A DNA stretch of 45,563 nt from Caryophanales bacterium (GTDB lineage Bacteria; Bacillota_I; Bacilli_A; RF39; UBA660), in contig JAEEVN010000008.1 in assembly GCA_016290885.1 (NCBI GenBank), forward strand, positions 1 through 45,563. The letters are read 5' to 3'. Shown in pieces: positions 33,718 through 42,763 of the stretch (within the stretch, counting starts at the first letter, position 1; every line of letters begins with the position of its first letter). The translations under genes were made by a program, and so were the position numbers. Below the pieces are notes generated by a model. The model searched no databases. It had not been told where the DNA came from and saw only the letters and a list, made by a program, of their open reading frames with translations.

Positions 33718-35959
33718 TTCTTTTCTTCATATATAGTCCTACTAATGTTAAACCTACAATACTTATTCCAAGTAATACTATACTCTTTATAATTCCATCA
33801 TATGTTTTTGGACTAGTAACATTACTTCCAGTTAACATATATGTACTTAAATGTGGAATAGTTCCTACCAAATAATCACCATCTACAGTTAAGTTATTAA
33901 CTTCACCTACAGTAAAATCATTCTTTAGATATAATAATTTAAATGTATTATAGTTTTTCATATCATCAGTAATTTTTATTTTTACTTTAAATGGTCCTTC
34001 ATGAAGTGATGTTGTATCTCCTGTAACATTATTATCTTCATATACTTCTATTTCATATAGTTTTAATAATGTTCCATATGGTTTTGCTATTTCATTTAAT
34101 AATGCCATCATTTCATTATATGTTTCCTCAGTTAAAGTTTCATCCATTGCCATTATTTCTTCTTTACTTAAAGAAAGTATATCAAACATTGTTAATTTAT
34201 AATTATGACCTTTTTCATCAGTAAATGAAATAGAGTTTCCATTTTCATCAGTTACTGTATAATCTTTTAAGTCATCATTATTTATCCATCTGGCATATAA
34301 AGTTAAGTCTCTATCTACTAAAGATTCGAAATTATATGAATAATTTAATTCTGGTTCAATATACCATCCACCAAATGTATAACCGTCCTTTGTTGGTGCT
34401 GCTGGTCTTTCTAATTCTTTTCCATCTTCTACTTCGACAGATTTTACTTCTGATCCACCATTAGTATCAAATTCTACTTTATGTTTACGAGCTATAACTT
34501 CTCCTTTAGTAGCTATTGCATAATTTGAGAATGAATCTGTATTAAATACAATTGCATTTTGATTTTCAATATATTCCGTTTCAATTATTTCATATTTTCC
34601 ATCATGTGTTTCATGGACAACAACTACATCTTGACCATTAACATTATCATCTAATTGTAAACTAATTTCTGCTTTATTATCTAATTCTTCTACTTTAGTA
34701 TCCCAACTTTGTGTTTCACTACCTTTATATACTGTATTAAATAAAGACATATCTAAATAATTCTTTACTTCATATCCATCAGCTGCTTTTTCAAAATTAC
34801 TAATTTGTTCATTAGATAATTCTACATCTTTTACATCTAATCTAGCAGTTCCAATAGACATAGATCTTTCGTTACCTAAAGTAATAGCTCCTGCAGTTAC
34901 TTTACTAGATCTTGTATTAACTTTATCATCAACTTTAGCTATTTCTGCTTGTAAGTGGAATGGTCCACTCTTAACTTCAAATGTATATGTTCCTATTTCT
35001 TCTTGTGGTTCAAATGGAGTACCATTTAATCCAAAATTTACTAATTGGTATCCTGAATCAGGAATAATTTTTACTGTTAACATTGTTCCTTTAGGAAATT
35101 GTGCTTCACCACAACCTTCTCTATCATCAGTATAACTATCTTTTCTTGGAGCATCTCTCCAGATATAAACACCACCTAAAGCATTTACTTGTTCTGGGGT
35201 TGTATATGTATGTCCATTATATTCTGCTTTTACAAATGTTAGAGTTCCGTGTAATATTTTATCATCTGGTCCTGTATACCCTTCTGGATTATAGTCCCAT
35301 AAAAAGTTACTCATAAATTCTTCATCAGAATTTGGATATCTAGCTTCAATTGCTATATCATAATGACTAGCTTTAGTTATACCATTTACTGGTATTTCTA
35401 ATGTATGATCAACATAACAATCCTCTAATTCTTCAGCTGTTTTTGGTAAATTTGTTATTTCTGTTCCATTAATTGTTAGTCCTGTCATTAATGTTCCAGG
35501 AGCCATACTAAATACAAAGTCTACTGTATCTCCAGTTGCATCATAACTAATAGTATCCCCAGTTATAGTAAGCGCTGTCTTTTCAGTTATTTGTTGACCT
35601 GTTTCTGGGTCTAATATAGGAATTGGTTGATTATTATCACCCATTATTGGATTTCCTTGATAATCCCTTTCAACTGCAGGTTCCTCAGTATATTGCATCT
35701 TAGATTCATTTGCTTTATATTTAAGACCATTTATTCTAAATGATATACCGTGATCATATCCACCACCTGATGTATATTCAATAGAGCCATTAATTTTATA
35801 GTTTAATGATGCAGTACTATTTCCGTGATAAGTACTAGTGTCATCACTAATTTCTGGCACAGCATGTACTTTGCCAAATGGTATAAATGGTATAATAACA
35901 AATAATAAAAGTGTTATTGTTCCAACTACCGATAAGAATTTTTTAGATATTTTATTCAT
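33710..35959 (-). CDS. Secreted surface protein with InlB-type repeat and PKTYDGI sorting-like tail
   Basis: The 749-residue protein has a signal peptide (about 1-33, ending ...KVHA), a long beta-rich body, one InlB B-repeat/Flg_new domain (about 493-560, VEFDTNGGSEVKSV ... GYTFGGWY), and a C-terminal membrane tail: SPKTYDGI (about 713-720), a hydrophobic segment of about 20 residues, then KKRIN. The tail has the build of a sortase signal without the LPXTG motif. The neighbour at 36040 ends in the same way. SD AGGAGGATAT fixes the start at 35959. Function is unknown; adhesion or wall display is inferred. Confidence 0.85.
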   Translation of the reverse strand: MNKISKKFLSVVGTITLLLFVIIPFIPFGKVHAVPEISDDTSTYHGNSTASLNYKINGSIEYTSGGGYDHGISFRINGLKYKANESKMQYTEEPAVERDYQGNPIMGDNNQPIPILDPETGQQITEKTALTITGDTISYDATGDTVDFVFSMAPGTLMTGLTINGTEITNLPKTAEELEDCYVDHTLEIPVNGITKASHYDIAIEARYPNSDEEFMSNFLWDYNPEGYTGPDDKILHGTLTFVKAEYNGHTYTTPEQVNALGGVYIWRDAPRKDSYTDDREGCGEAQFPKGTMLTVKIIPDSGYQLVNFGLNGTPFEPQEEIGTYTFEVKSGPFHLQAEIAKVDDKVNTRSSKVTAGAITLGNERSMSIGTARLDVKDVELSNEQISNFEKAADGYEVKNYLDMSLFNTVYKGSETQSWDTKVEELDNKAEISLQLDDNVNGQDVVVVHETHDGKYEIIETEYIENQNAIVFNTDSFSNYAIATKGEVIARKHKVEFDTNGGSEVKSVEVEDGKELERPAAPTKDGYTFGGWYIEPELNYSYNFESLVDRDLTLYARWINNDDLKDYTVTDENGNSISFTDEKGHNYKLTMFDILSLSKEEIMAMDETLTEETYNEMMALLNEIAKPYGTLLKLYEIEVYEDNNVTGDTTSLHEGPFKVKIKITDDMKNYNTFKLLYLKNDFTVGEVNNLTVDGDYLVGTIPHLSTYMLTGSNVTSPKTYDGIIKSIVLLGISIVGLTLVGLYMKKRIN

Positions 35960-35997
35960 ATATCCTCCTTTAGAATACACTTCTCTATTCTATTATC

Positions 35998-36024
35998 ATT
36001 ATAACATACTATTTACTGTTTCAA
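35998..36024 (-). promoter_or_regulatory. Promoter of the first wall-associated protein
   Basis: TTGAAA (36019-36024) and extended TATAAT (35998-36003, preceded by TGT). The spacer is only 15 nt, so the -35 part is doubtful. It lies just after the U-run of the upstream terminator. Confidence 0.45.
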
Positions 36025-36025
36025 T

Positions 36026-36052
36026 AAAAAAAGATGTCACTAGACATCTTTT
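36026..36052 (-). terminator. Terminator of the beta-helix surface protein
   Basis: Arms AAAGATGTC/GACATCTTT around TAGT, then T7 on the minus strand. The stop codon is in the loop. Nearly the same 27-nt element ends a methyltransferase-like fragment at 42157-42183. Confidence 0.85.
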
Positions 36053-38703
36053 CTTTTTACTTTGCATAATCCTATAGTAATTAAACCAATAGTACTAACT
36101 ATAAATAATAATGTACTTTCCATAATACCATCATATGTTTTTGGATTAATTGGTACAGGAACATATTTTTTATATGTAACTTTTATTGTTACATCACTAT
36201 CTGGCATCATAAATTTATTCCCATTTACATTTATTAAATTGCCATTAACATCTTTTATTTCAATAACTGTTTCATATCCTTTTTTGTTTTTTACAGTAAA
36301 ATCTACTGTAGACTTATAAGGATATCTATCATTATCTATTGTTATGTTATTAGTACTATCAGAATCAATAATTACATTATGTATCTTAGTAACTTCATAT
36401 AAATTATCTGCTAGTTTAACTACTCCATATCCATCTTGTACATAAATAACTGGATCATAAGTATAAATTCCTCCAGTTATTAATTGATTAATTGTCTGTG
36501 GATTTTCTGCATCAATTACAGTTGTTCCTGTTGATACAAAATTACCATTTGCTATTGTTATTTTTACTTTATCAATTGCATCATCTGGGTTACCTAATGG
36601 ATTAGCTTCACATATTGGTACTAATCCTTTTAAATTACCACCATTGATATAAACATTTATTGGTAATTGAGTAGAATGTTGTGTTACTGCAAGTGCTGAT
36701 CCTTTTGATGTAGTACCATTATAGTTTGGTCCTACTGAATATGTATCACTTGTTGCAGTAATATTACCACCATTGATATATAAATCACTTGCTCTTATTT
36801 CAACACCTGTTGGTCCTGAAATATTACCACCATTAATAATAGTAGTACTATTTCTTTGTGGTAAGTACATACCTACACCTTCAGTAGCATTTATATCTCC
36901 ACCATTAATAGTAATATTAGCATTACCACTATGTTCATTACCATTACCAGAAATTCCCATATCATAGCCTTTAATTGTTCCACCATTTACTTCAAGTGTA
37001 GTGTTTTCAAACATAGCAATACCTGCAGTATGAGTATTTAATCCTTCAATTGTTCCACCATTAATTGTTGCAGAACAATTTCCATATAGATTAACTGTTT
37101 GATCATTTACTGCATCTGATTTAACAAGTCCACCGTTCATAGTAAATGTTGAGTTTTCATATACTTGAATTGCACGACCATTACTAGAATAAACAGTTCC
37201 TGATTCCATGATTAAATTCTTTTGGTTATATATTACATTACCATTTTCAGTAGCAGTACCTTGTACTGTACCTCCATCTATTATAGTTGTTTCATAGTTT
37301 CTTATTGCACCATAAGCTCCAAGACCTTCAATTGTTCCACTCTTATGAATTAACTTTCCATTTAATGAACTATCTGGATATCCAACTAAAACAGTAAAAT
37401 CTGCATTAGAAGTTATCTTACCTGCTTTTGAATCAGTTGAATCTATTACAGTTACTTCTTCAGCAATTCTAAGTACTTTATTTCTTAAAGATAAAGTATG
37501 TCCATTTAAATCAAATGTTGCTGCTTTATTCATAAGTAATGATGAACCAACCATTACATCTCTTTCTAATTTTATATTACCACCAGTTGCAAATGCATCT
37601 TGTATTGACATTAATACACCATCAACTGAAGCAGCAGTATTAGGATCTACATAAGTCCAATGTGCATAATATGTTGCATCACCAGTTGGCACAGTATCTT
37701 CAGTTAATTTATCCCCACCAGTTGGCAAACTATACCATCCGTCAAAAGTATAATCAATTCTTAATGCTGTTGGTAATTCTCCAATTGTATTTCCTGTATA
37801 TACCTTTTTATAACTTACATCTGTTTCTCCACCAGTTGGATCAAATTTTATTATTGATCTAATAGAAGTATTTACTTCTAAGTATAGTGTTGAATATCCA
37901 CTAATAGTCTCTATTTTTTTTGTACTATCTTCTTCTATTCCTTCTGCTTTAGCAGCATTAGTATCGTTTTTATAACTTGGACTAAAACCTGTCTTAGTTA
38001 CTTCTCCTGTTGCGTATGTTTCTCCTCTTACAACACCATCATAGAAATTATATGGTGTATAAGCAATTATTCCATATTTTTTACCAGTTATAATTGGTGT
38101 TGAATCATTAAATTCATCATCTTTAGTACCTATATCTATAGAACCGTTCTCATTATATATTGCATATGAATTAGTAGCGATTATTTCTCCACCTGTAATT
38201 ATAATTTTACCATCATTTAAATTATGTACAGTTGCTCTTATTGAAGTTGATGCTTCTAATTTTGCAGTACCACCAATATAAACAGTTCCACCATTATTAT
38301 AAACAACTTGTTTTGTATCAGTAGCTTTATATAATCCATCATTTATAATAAGAGTTCCACCCTTATAAACATTAATCATACCTTCAGTTGCATTTGATGT
38401 AACTGTACCATTTGTAATTGTTAACTTTCCTTTTGTTTCAATCACAGTTTTTTTCTTACCATTATTATTTAATGTATGGTTATTTAAATCTAATATAATA
38501 CTTGTTCCATTAGGAATAGTTACATTTTCAGTTAAATCAGTTAATAAAGTTATTCTAGTATTAGCAGTAGTTGCATGTTCAATTGCTTCTGTTAAAGATT
38601 CATAAGTAGTATCTCCTATCTTAGCAACATCTATAGCAAATACCTTAGTAGGCATAATAAGAAACACAAAGATTAATAAATATAAAAATATTTTCTTTTT
38701 CAT
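36040..38703 (-). CDS. Large secreted beta-helix protein with InlB-type repeat and PKTYDGI sorting-like tail
   Basis: The 887-residue protein has a signal peptide (about 1-23), a first parallel beta-helix region with many NGG and INGG turns (about 45-270), an InlB-like repeat (about 288-350, GYTFDGWY-like core DYTFDGWY), a second and longer beta-helix (about 370-760, repeated GGTI/GGNI units), a small beta domain, and the tail NPKTYDGI (about 853-860), hydrophobic segment, and KVKRKDV. The repeats are typical of pectate-lyase-like adhesin shafts. No catalytic site is visible. Start at 38703 behind AAGGTG; ATG 38748 lies beyond the -10 box. Confidence 0.85.
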   Translation of the reverse strand: MKKKIFLYLLIFVFLIMPTKVFAIDVAKIGDTTYESLTEAIEHATTANTRITLLTDLTENVTIPNGTSIILDLNNHTLNNNGKKKTVIETKGKLTITNGTVTSNATEGMINVYKGGTLIINDGLYKATDTKQVVYNNGGTVYIGGTAKLEASTSIRATVHNLNDGKIIITGGEIIATNSYAIYNENGSIDIGTKDDEFNDSTPIITGKKYGIIAYTPYNFYDGVVRGETYATGEVTKTGFSPSYKNDTNAAKAEGIEEDSTKKIETISGYSTLYLEVNTSIRSIIKFDPTGGETDVSYKKVYTGNTIGELPTALRIDYTFDGWYSLPTGGDKLTEDTVPTGDATYYAHWTYVDPNTAASVDGVLMSIQDAFATGGNIKLERDVMVGSSLLMNKAATFDLNGHTLSLRNKVLRIAEEVTVIDSTDSKAGKITSNADFTVLVGYPDSSLNGKLIHKSGTIEGLGAYGAIRNYETTIIDGGTVQGTATENGNVIYNQKNLIMESGTVYSSNGRAIQVYENSTFTMNGGLVKSDAVNDQTVNLYGNCSATINGGTIEGLNTHTAGIAMFENTTLEVNGGTIKGYDMGISGNGNEHSGNANITINGGDINATEGVGMYLPQRNSTTIINGGNISGPTGVEIRASDLYINGGNITATSDTYSVGPNYNGTTSKGSALAVTQHSTQLPINVYINGGNLKGLVPICEANPLGNPDDAIDKVKITIANGNFVSTGTTVIDAENPQTINQLITGGIYTYDPVIYVQDGYGVVKLADNLYEVTKIHNVIIDSDSTNNITIDNDRYPYKSTVDFTVKNKKGYETVIEIKDVNGNLINVNGNKFMMPDSDVTIKVTYKKYVPVPINPKTYDGIMESTLLFIVSTIGLITIGLCKVKRKDV

Positions 38704-38738
38704 ACTACACCTTCCTTTACTATTTTTATTACATATTA

Positions 38739-38767
38739 ATATTATCACAAATTACTATTCATATCAA
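38739..38767 (-). promoter_or_regulatory. Promoter of the beta-helix surface protein
   Basis: TTGATA (38762-38767), 17-nt spacer ending in TGA (extended -10), TAATAT (38739-38744). Confidence 0.7.
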
Positions 38768-38793
38768 TTGTTTTCCACAGGTAAAAATATTTT

Positions 38794-39639
38794 TTATTGC
38801 TTTTGTAAATTAAATATTTCTATTTCTTCCGGATATATTTTGTAGAAAAAATTTCTGATTTTTTTATTAGGCATTGTTGTTTTAGAAAATTTACTTATTC
38901 CTCCAGAGATTAAAATAGTAGTATTTTCATCTTTAACTAATCCATATGAATATTTAGGAAAAATTTTCTTATATGGAGCGACTAATCCTCTTCCAAATTT
39001 CTTTCTAAATATTCTAGGAACTAATCCTGAATGCATATGTCCACATAATATTAAGTCATACTCTTTTAATACTTCAAATTCTTTTGATATAGATTTTTTA
39101 TCAATTATATTGATTGGAGTATGTAGTAATAATATATTATATTTTTTATGATCTACTTTACCAAGTAATTTTATATATTTCTTTAAAGATTCTTTTTTCT
39201 CATTATCCCAATAGTATTCTATTGGTAAGTTAAGTGCACTAATATCTATATCTTTTAATGACCACTTATTAAATGTAGCATTATTGTTTGGAAAACTAGA
39301 TACATTTACTATATCTCCTAATTCTTTCCAATATTTTGAATCATCTATTTTTAATTCTCTTTGAACATGATTAATTTTCTTATAATATATTAATTCATGA
39401 TTCCCTAATCCAATATATATTTTAACTTTTTTAGATAATTCTTTTAACATATCTTTTATTATTTCTTTTTCTTCATAATCTTTAGCACTATTTAATAAAT
39501 CTCCGCCAATTAAAAGAATATCTATATCTTTTATATTATTAAAAATAGATTTTAATTTATCTATATCGCTATGAATATCACTTATATAACACATTTTTAT
39601 ATCTTTAGATATTTTAGAATTATTAATATTATATTTCAT
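38794..39639 (-). CDS. Calcineurin-like metallophosphoesterase
   Basis: The 281-residue protein shows the five metallophosphoesterase motifs in order: ISDIHSD (about 20-26), GGDLL (about 46), GNHE (about 79-82), LLLHTP (about 168-173), and GHMHSG (about 203-208). It has no signal peptide, though a few hydrophobic stretches could sit at the membrane, as in the YkuE group. Substrate unknown. Start at ATG 39639 behind GAGGT; an in-frame ATG at 39654 lies just after the -10 box (39659-39664). Confidence 0.92.
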   Translation of the reverse strand: MKYNINNSKISKDIKMCYISDIHSDIDKLKSIFNNIKDIDILLIGGDLLNSAKDYEEKEIIKDMLKELSKKVKIYIGLGNHELIYYKKINHVQRELKIDDSKYWKELGDIVNVSSFPNNNATFNKWSLKDIDISALNLPIEYYWDNEKKESLKKYIKLLGKVDHKKYNILLLHTPINIIDKKSISKEFEVLKEYDLILCGHMHSGLVPRIFRKKFGRGLVAPYKKIFPKYSYGLVKDENTTILISGGISKFSKTTMPNKKIRNFFYKIYPEEIEIFNLQKQ

Positions 39640-39668
39640 GTTAACCTCAATCATAACAATTATAACAT

Positions 39669-39694
39669 AAAAAAAGATATCTAATTGATATCTT
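39669..39694 (-). terminator. Terminator of the PHP-domain gene
   Basis: AAGATATC/GATATCTT stem followed by T7 on the minus strand. It directly abuts the -10 box of the phosphoesterase gene. Confidence 0.75.
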
Positions 39695-40580
39695 ATTTTA
39701 TATTATTTAATATTTCTTCTACTTCTTTAGTAGTTAAATCTATATCCCAATTTATAAATCCTATTTCAGGTCTTATACCATCTTTTTTATGGAAATCAGA
39801 TCCTATAGTCATAAACTTATTATTTTTAATAGCAAATTCTTTCCATTTAGCTACTTCATCTACTCTATTATTATATCTATCCACATAATGATAATATGCT
39901 TCTATTCCATCAGGATTCATATCATCTACTATTTTTTGTACATCTTCTATTTCTAAATTATTTTCATATTTATATCCAACTGGATGAGCTAAAACTGCTT
40001 TACCTCCAGCTTTTCTTATTACTTCTGCTGCTTCTTTAGGTGTAATTGTATTTTTCTTAACATATGCTGGGCATCCTTCGTTCATAATAGTTTCTATGAA
40101 TTCTCCCATATTAGGAATATGTCCAAATGTCTTAAGTAATAATTCTTCATTAGCTTTATTTGTAACTATATCAGTTGCAATATGAGCTTTAGTAACTGCT
40201 TCAACTTTATCTAATTCTTCTACATTTACTTTATATCCAAATTCTTCTAATTTTTTAGCAACATCATGTAAATATATATGTCTAGAATTTTTTAATCTAT
40301 ATAAAGCATCTAATAAATCTTTATTATTTAAATCAAAATTATAACCAAGAACATGAACACCTACTTCACCTTGAGTAGATATTTCTACACCTTTTATTAA
40401 ATTAATATTATTCTTTCTAGCATATTCAAATAATTCTTCAGTATATGCATCTAAACTATCATGATCACAAATACTAATTGTGTCTACTCCATTTTTTACT
40501 GCTTCATCTATTATTTCTTTAGGAGTTAAAGTACCATCAGAAATAGTTGAATGCATATGTAAATCTATTCTTCTTTCCAT
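39693..40580 (-). CDS. PHP-domain phosphoesterase (TrpH/YciV-like)
   Basis: The 295-residue protein has the PHP metal-binding motifs DLHMHSTISDG (about 6-16), CDHDSLDAY (about 38-46), KGVEIS (about 63), AHPVGY (about 195), and GSDFHK (about 259). Relatives are 3',5'-nucleotide bisphosphate phosphatases and 5'-3' exoribonucleases (RNase AM). The start lies inside the upstream gene (16-nt overlap), SD AAAGGAT. Same transcript as the Cys-rich unknown upstream. Confidence 0.92.
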   Translation of the reverse strand: MERRIDLHMHSTISDGTLTPKEIIDEAVKNGVDTISICDHDSLDAYTEELFEYARKNNINLIKGVEISTQGEVGVHVLGYNFDLNNKDLLDALYRLKNSRHIYLHDVAKKLEEFGYKVNVEELDKVEAVTKAHIATDIVTNKANEELLLKTFGHIPNMGEFIETIMNEGCPAYVKKNTITPKEAAEVIRKAGGKAVLAHPVGYKYENNLEIEDVQKIVDDMNPDGIEAYYHYVDRYNNRVDEVAKWKEFAIKNNKFMTIGSDFHKKDGIRPEIGFINWDIDLTTKEVEEILNNIK

Positions 40581-41521
40581 GAATTAATCCTTTCATTAAA
40601 TCTTAATTTTAAAGTTGGGCATGAATAGTATCTTCTCTTTTGCGAATCAATAGAAGCCCCTAGTACCATTCTTTCTATTTGGTTATTCGTATATTTGCTA
40701 GCAATTATTTTTCTAGTTTCAGTTAGTGTTTCTTTCATCTCTTGATCAAAATCATAATCCGTAAATGAATATAAGAAATCATAGGCAAAGTTAATTGCAG
40801 TATCATCTTTTTGCCAAGTTTTTCTTAGTGAATCAGGAGTTGTTGCTAAATATGGTGGTTTTCCTGACTCCAATGATTTAGCCATTTCTGGTTCTACTTT
40901 ATGCATTAATTCCATTAATTCATTATATGGGAATAAGTGTGTATCTAATGGTACCCATTCTGTTGGAAGTTTACCCATTTTTAAACTAGAAGCTATTCTA
41001 TATACTTTGTCAATGGCACCTATTGGATCTATGTCAGATGTTGTTAACCCATTTTCAGGTAATGTATACATTAATTCTTCTTTAGCTTGTTCTACTTTTG
41101 AATCATCTACTACTAAACATAAATCCATGTCTGGTAATCTATTTATTACTTTTCTTGGACTTATTTCTTTAGAAACTGTAGGACATCTATAGCATATTGA
41201 TTTTAAATTTGGCATATTTCCTAAGTTTTCTTTTAAACATTGTTCACATGGCCAAACTGAATTTTCAAACTGATCATGAAACTGTTCAAACAAATCAGAA
41301 TTATATCTAAATTGTTCTTGTATTATTGGCAAATCTCCATAAAACTTATTCCCTAACGCATAAAAAGGATATCCTAATCCAAAGAAACCTTTATACCCTT
41401 CTAATTTTTTTACTACTCTATGATAAGCTCTTACATATTCTTTTAAATATATTTTCTTTAATTCACCGTTTTCTTTTTCATATATTCCTGATGCTATTAC
41501 TGTTTTATCTATTATGTTCAT
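40565..41521 (-). CDS. Unrecognised protein with paired CxxC motifs
   Basis: The 318-residue protein is soluble. Two CxxC pairs, PCEQC (about 91-95) and CYRC (about 110-113), are spaced like a structural zinc or iron-sulfur site. A later segment RLPDMDLCLVVDD (about 126-138) recalls the DxD strand of nucleotidyltransferases, but no upstream GS motif is seen, so I do not claim it. The C-terminus is helical. Co-transcribed with the PHP phosphoesterase (16-nt overlap), which suggests a nucleotide or RNA substrate, as inference only. Start at 41521 (GGAGGGG upstream). Confidence 0.72.
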   Translation of the reverse strand: MNIIDKTVIASGIYEKENGELKKIYLKEYVRAYHRVVKKLEGYKGFFGLGYPFYALGNKFYGDLPIIQEQFRYNSDLFEQFHDQFENSVWPCEQCLKENLGNMPNLKSICYRCPTVSKEISPRKVINRLPDMDLCLVVDDSKVEQAKEELMYTLPENGLTTSDIDPIGAIDKVYRIASSLKMGKLPTEWVPLDTHLFPYNELMELMHKVEPEMAKSLESGKPPYLATTPDSLRKTWQKDDTAINFAYDFLYSFTDYDFDQEMKETLTETRKIIASKYTNNQIERMVLGASIDSQKRRYYSCPTLKLRFNERINSWKEE

Positions 41522-41547
41522 AAATATCCCCTCCAATCAATAAAAAT

Positions 41548-41575
41548 ATTATATACTTTTATAAATCTTTGTCAA
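41548..41575 (-). promoter_or_regulatory. Promoter of the CxxC-PHP operon
   Basis: TTGACA (41570-41575), 16-nt spacer, TATAAT (41548-41553) on the minus strand. Confidence 0.7.
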
Positions 41576-41586
41576 TTTGATAGAGG

Positions 41587-42129
41587 TTATTTTTTCATTG
41601 GTTTTCTTACTGAACTTGATTGTTCCTCTTTTAATCTAAAGTAATCTTCTTTTCTCATATAGCCATTTTCATCAAAACCTAGTTTTTCTGCAACCCTTTG
41701 GCTTGGAATATTATAGTGATCAATATTTACTACCATTAACTCAATACTCGTTACAGGTCCATCACGTGTGATTCTCACCCCATCTAGTAAACCTTTTTCA
41801 AAAACATCTCTTATAGCTTCTCTCGCAAGAAGTGTAACATTGCCTTTATTTTGATATTCAATCTCTGTTCCATATTCAAGTTTTACTCTATCTGGTCTAC
41901 TACCCACCTTTACTAAGACTCTTGATACGTTATTACCTTCTTCATCAAATGCATAATACATAACAGCATTATAAAGTTTCGGTGAAAATGTTACTTTTTC
42001 GATTTCTTTAGCTTTAATATAATATAAATGTTCTCCATCATTATTAGTACCAGAAGTCTTATGTATTTTACTAAGTCTTGCTCCAACATTATATATTAAA
42101 TTCTGCATTATTTTTTCTTCAATTGTCAT
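41587..42129 (-). CDS. GNAT-like (RimL-type) acetyltransferase, divergent
   Basis: The 180-residue protein is recognised by its C-terminal part: SIELMVVNIDHYNIPSQRVA followed by EKLGFDENG (about 128-160), the N-x-x-S-x-R-x-A-x-K-L-G-F motif of RimJ/RimL-type acetyltransferases. The acetyl-CoA loop is weak (YQNKGNVT, near 92-99), and the N-terminal third matches nothing I know, so catalysis is uncertain. Single gene behind the SD AGGTGAT (start 42129). Confidence 0.75.
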   Translation of the reverse strand: MTIEEKIMQNLIYNVGARLSKIHKTSGTNNDGEHLYYIKAKEIEKVTFSPKLYNAVMYYAFDEEGNNVSRVLVKVGSRPDRVKLEYGTEIEYQNKGNVTLLAREAIRDVFEKGLLDGVRITRDGPVTSIELMVVNIDHYNIPSQRVAEKLGFDENGYMRKEDYFRLKEEQSSSVRKPMKK

Positions 42130-42152
42130 ATTAATCACCTAGTATAATTATA
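42127..42152 (-). promoter_or_regulatory. -10/SD cassette of the GNAT-like gene
   Basis: TGT-TATAAT (42147-42152), N6, AGGTGAT, N4, ATG 42129, following directly on the U-run of the terminator at 42157-42183. Confidence 0.6.
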
Positions 42153-42156
42153 ACAC

Positions 42157-42183
42157 AAAAAAAGATGCCACTAGACATCTTTC
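42157..42183 (-). terminator. Terminator shared by the GNAT gene and the methyltransferase-like scar
   Basis: AAAGATGTC/GGCATCTTT stem around TAGT with T7. It is 27 nt long and differs at one base from the terminator at 36026-36052. Confidence 0.8.
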
Positions 42184-42241
42184 TTTTCTAAAACCATAAC
42201 TGTTTCAACATGCTTAGTATGCGGTGAACAAACATATCGTA
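42170..42241 (-). pseudogene. 3'-end remnant resembling a uracil-methyltransferase (RlmD/TrmA-type) gene
   Basis: Read on the minus strand, this stretch encodes YVCSPHTKHVETVMVLEKKDV and a TAG stop. That matches the usual C-terminal HxxHVETVxxL ending of RlmD/RlmCD-type RNA uracil-5 methyltransferases. A stop codon precedes it within 30 bases, and no gene body is present. It is therefore a scar and not a gene. The same stretch, degraded, recurs at 42764-42820. Confidence 0.5.
42185..42241 (-). repeat. 57-bp direct repeat, copy A
   Basis: Ungapped match to 42764-42820 with 50 of 57 positions identical by eye count. It lies between the GNAT gene (42269) and its terminator. Confidence 0.8.
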
Positions 42242-42268
42242 TTTATATATACTCACCAAAAGAACATA

Positions 42269-42751
42269 TCATAGTTTCTTAATATCTGTATACATTCTGT
42301 GGTGATATCCATTTTTATTATAAAAATCGATCCCTATTTTATTATAGGCAAACACATCTACTATAACATATTCACATCCAACTGATTTAAAATATTCTTC
42401 CATTTTATTTATTAGTGCCTGCCCTACACCTTTACTTCTTGTTTTGGAAGTCACAATAAGTTCAGTAATTTCTCCCCTTTTTGGGCATTTGTAATCTAAA
42501 TAATCATTTTCATCATATGGGGGAATAGTTCCCATTATTAAACCAATTGCTTTATTTTCATCAACAGCTAGATAGCATTTTCCATTATTAGTATTTACTT
42601 TTTCTAAATCTAACAAAGCCATTTTATCTCTATAATCAGGATGTAATTGATCAAGTTTATCTTCATCGATAGAAAGAATATATTCTTCTAATTCAACTAA
42701 TAAATCTTTTACATCTTCAAGATATTTTTTCTCATACTCTATTATTTGCAT
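42269..42751 (-). CDS. GNAT-family N-acetyltransferase
   Basis: The 160-residue protein has the GNAT core: ITELIVTSKTRSKGVGQALI (about 94-113) with the acetyl-CoA loop SKGVGQA, then YVIVDVFAYNKIGIDFYNKN (about 130-149) and GYHHRMY at the end. The acceptor is unknown. It lies between the two 57-bp repeats. The second repeat is also its leader and provides the SD AAAGGAAG ahead of ATG 42751. It may be read from the XRE promoter, because no terminator lies between them. Confidence 0.92.
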   Translation of the reverse strand: MQIIEYEKKYLEDVKDLLVELEEYILSIDEDKLDQLHPDYRDKMALLDLEKVNTNNGKCYLAVDENKAIGLIMGTIPPYDENDYLDYKCPKRGEITELIVTSKTRSKGVGQALINKMEEYFKSVGCEYVIVDVFAYNKIGIDFYNKNGYHHRMYTDIKKL

Positions 42752-42763
42752 ATTAATTCTTCC

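Noticed and set aside
36900-38400. Short spaced repeats that could suggest CRISPR
   Set aside because: They encode NGG-type beta-helix turns in frame, differ from one another, and have no unique spacers of constant length.
41587-42751. Tandem acetyltransferase duplication
   Set aside because: The two GNAT-like proteins differ in length and in all but the generic GNAT motifs, so they are not recent copies of each other.
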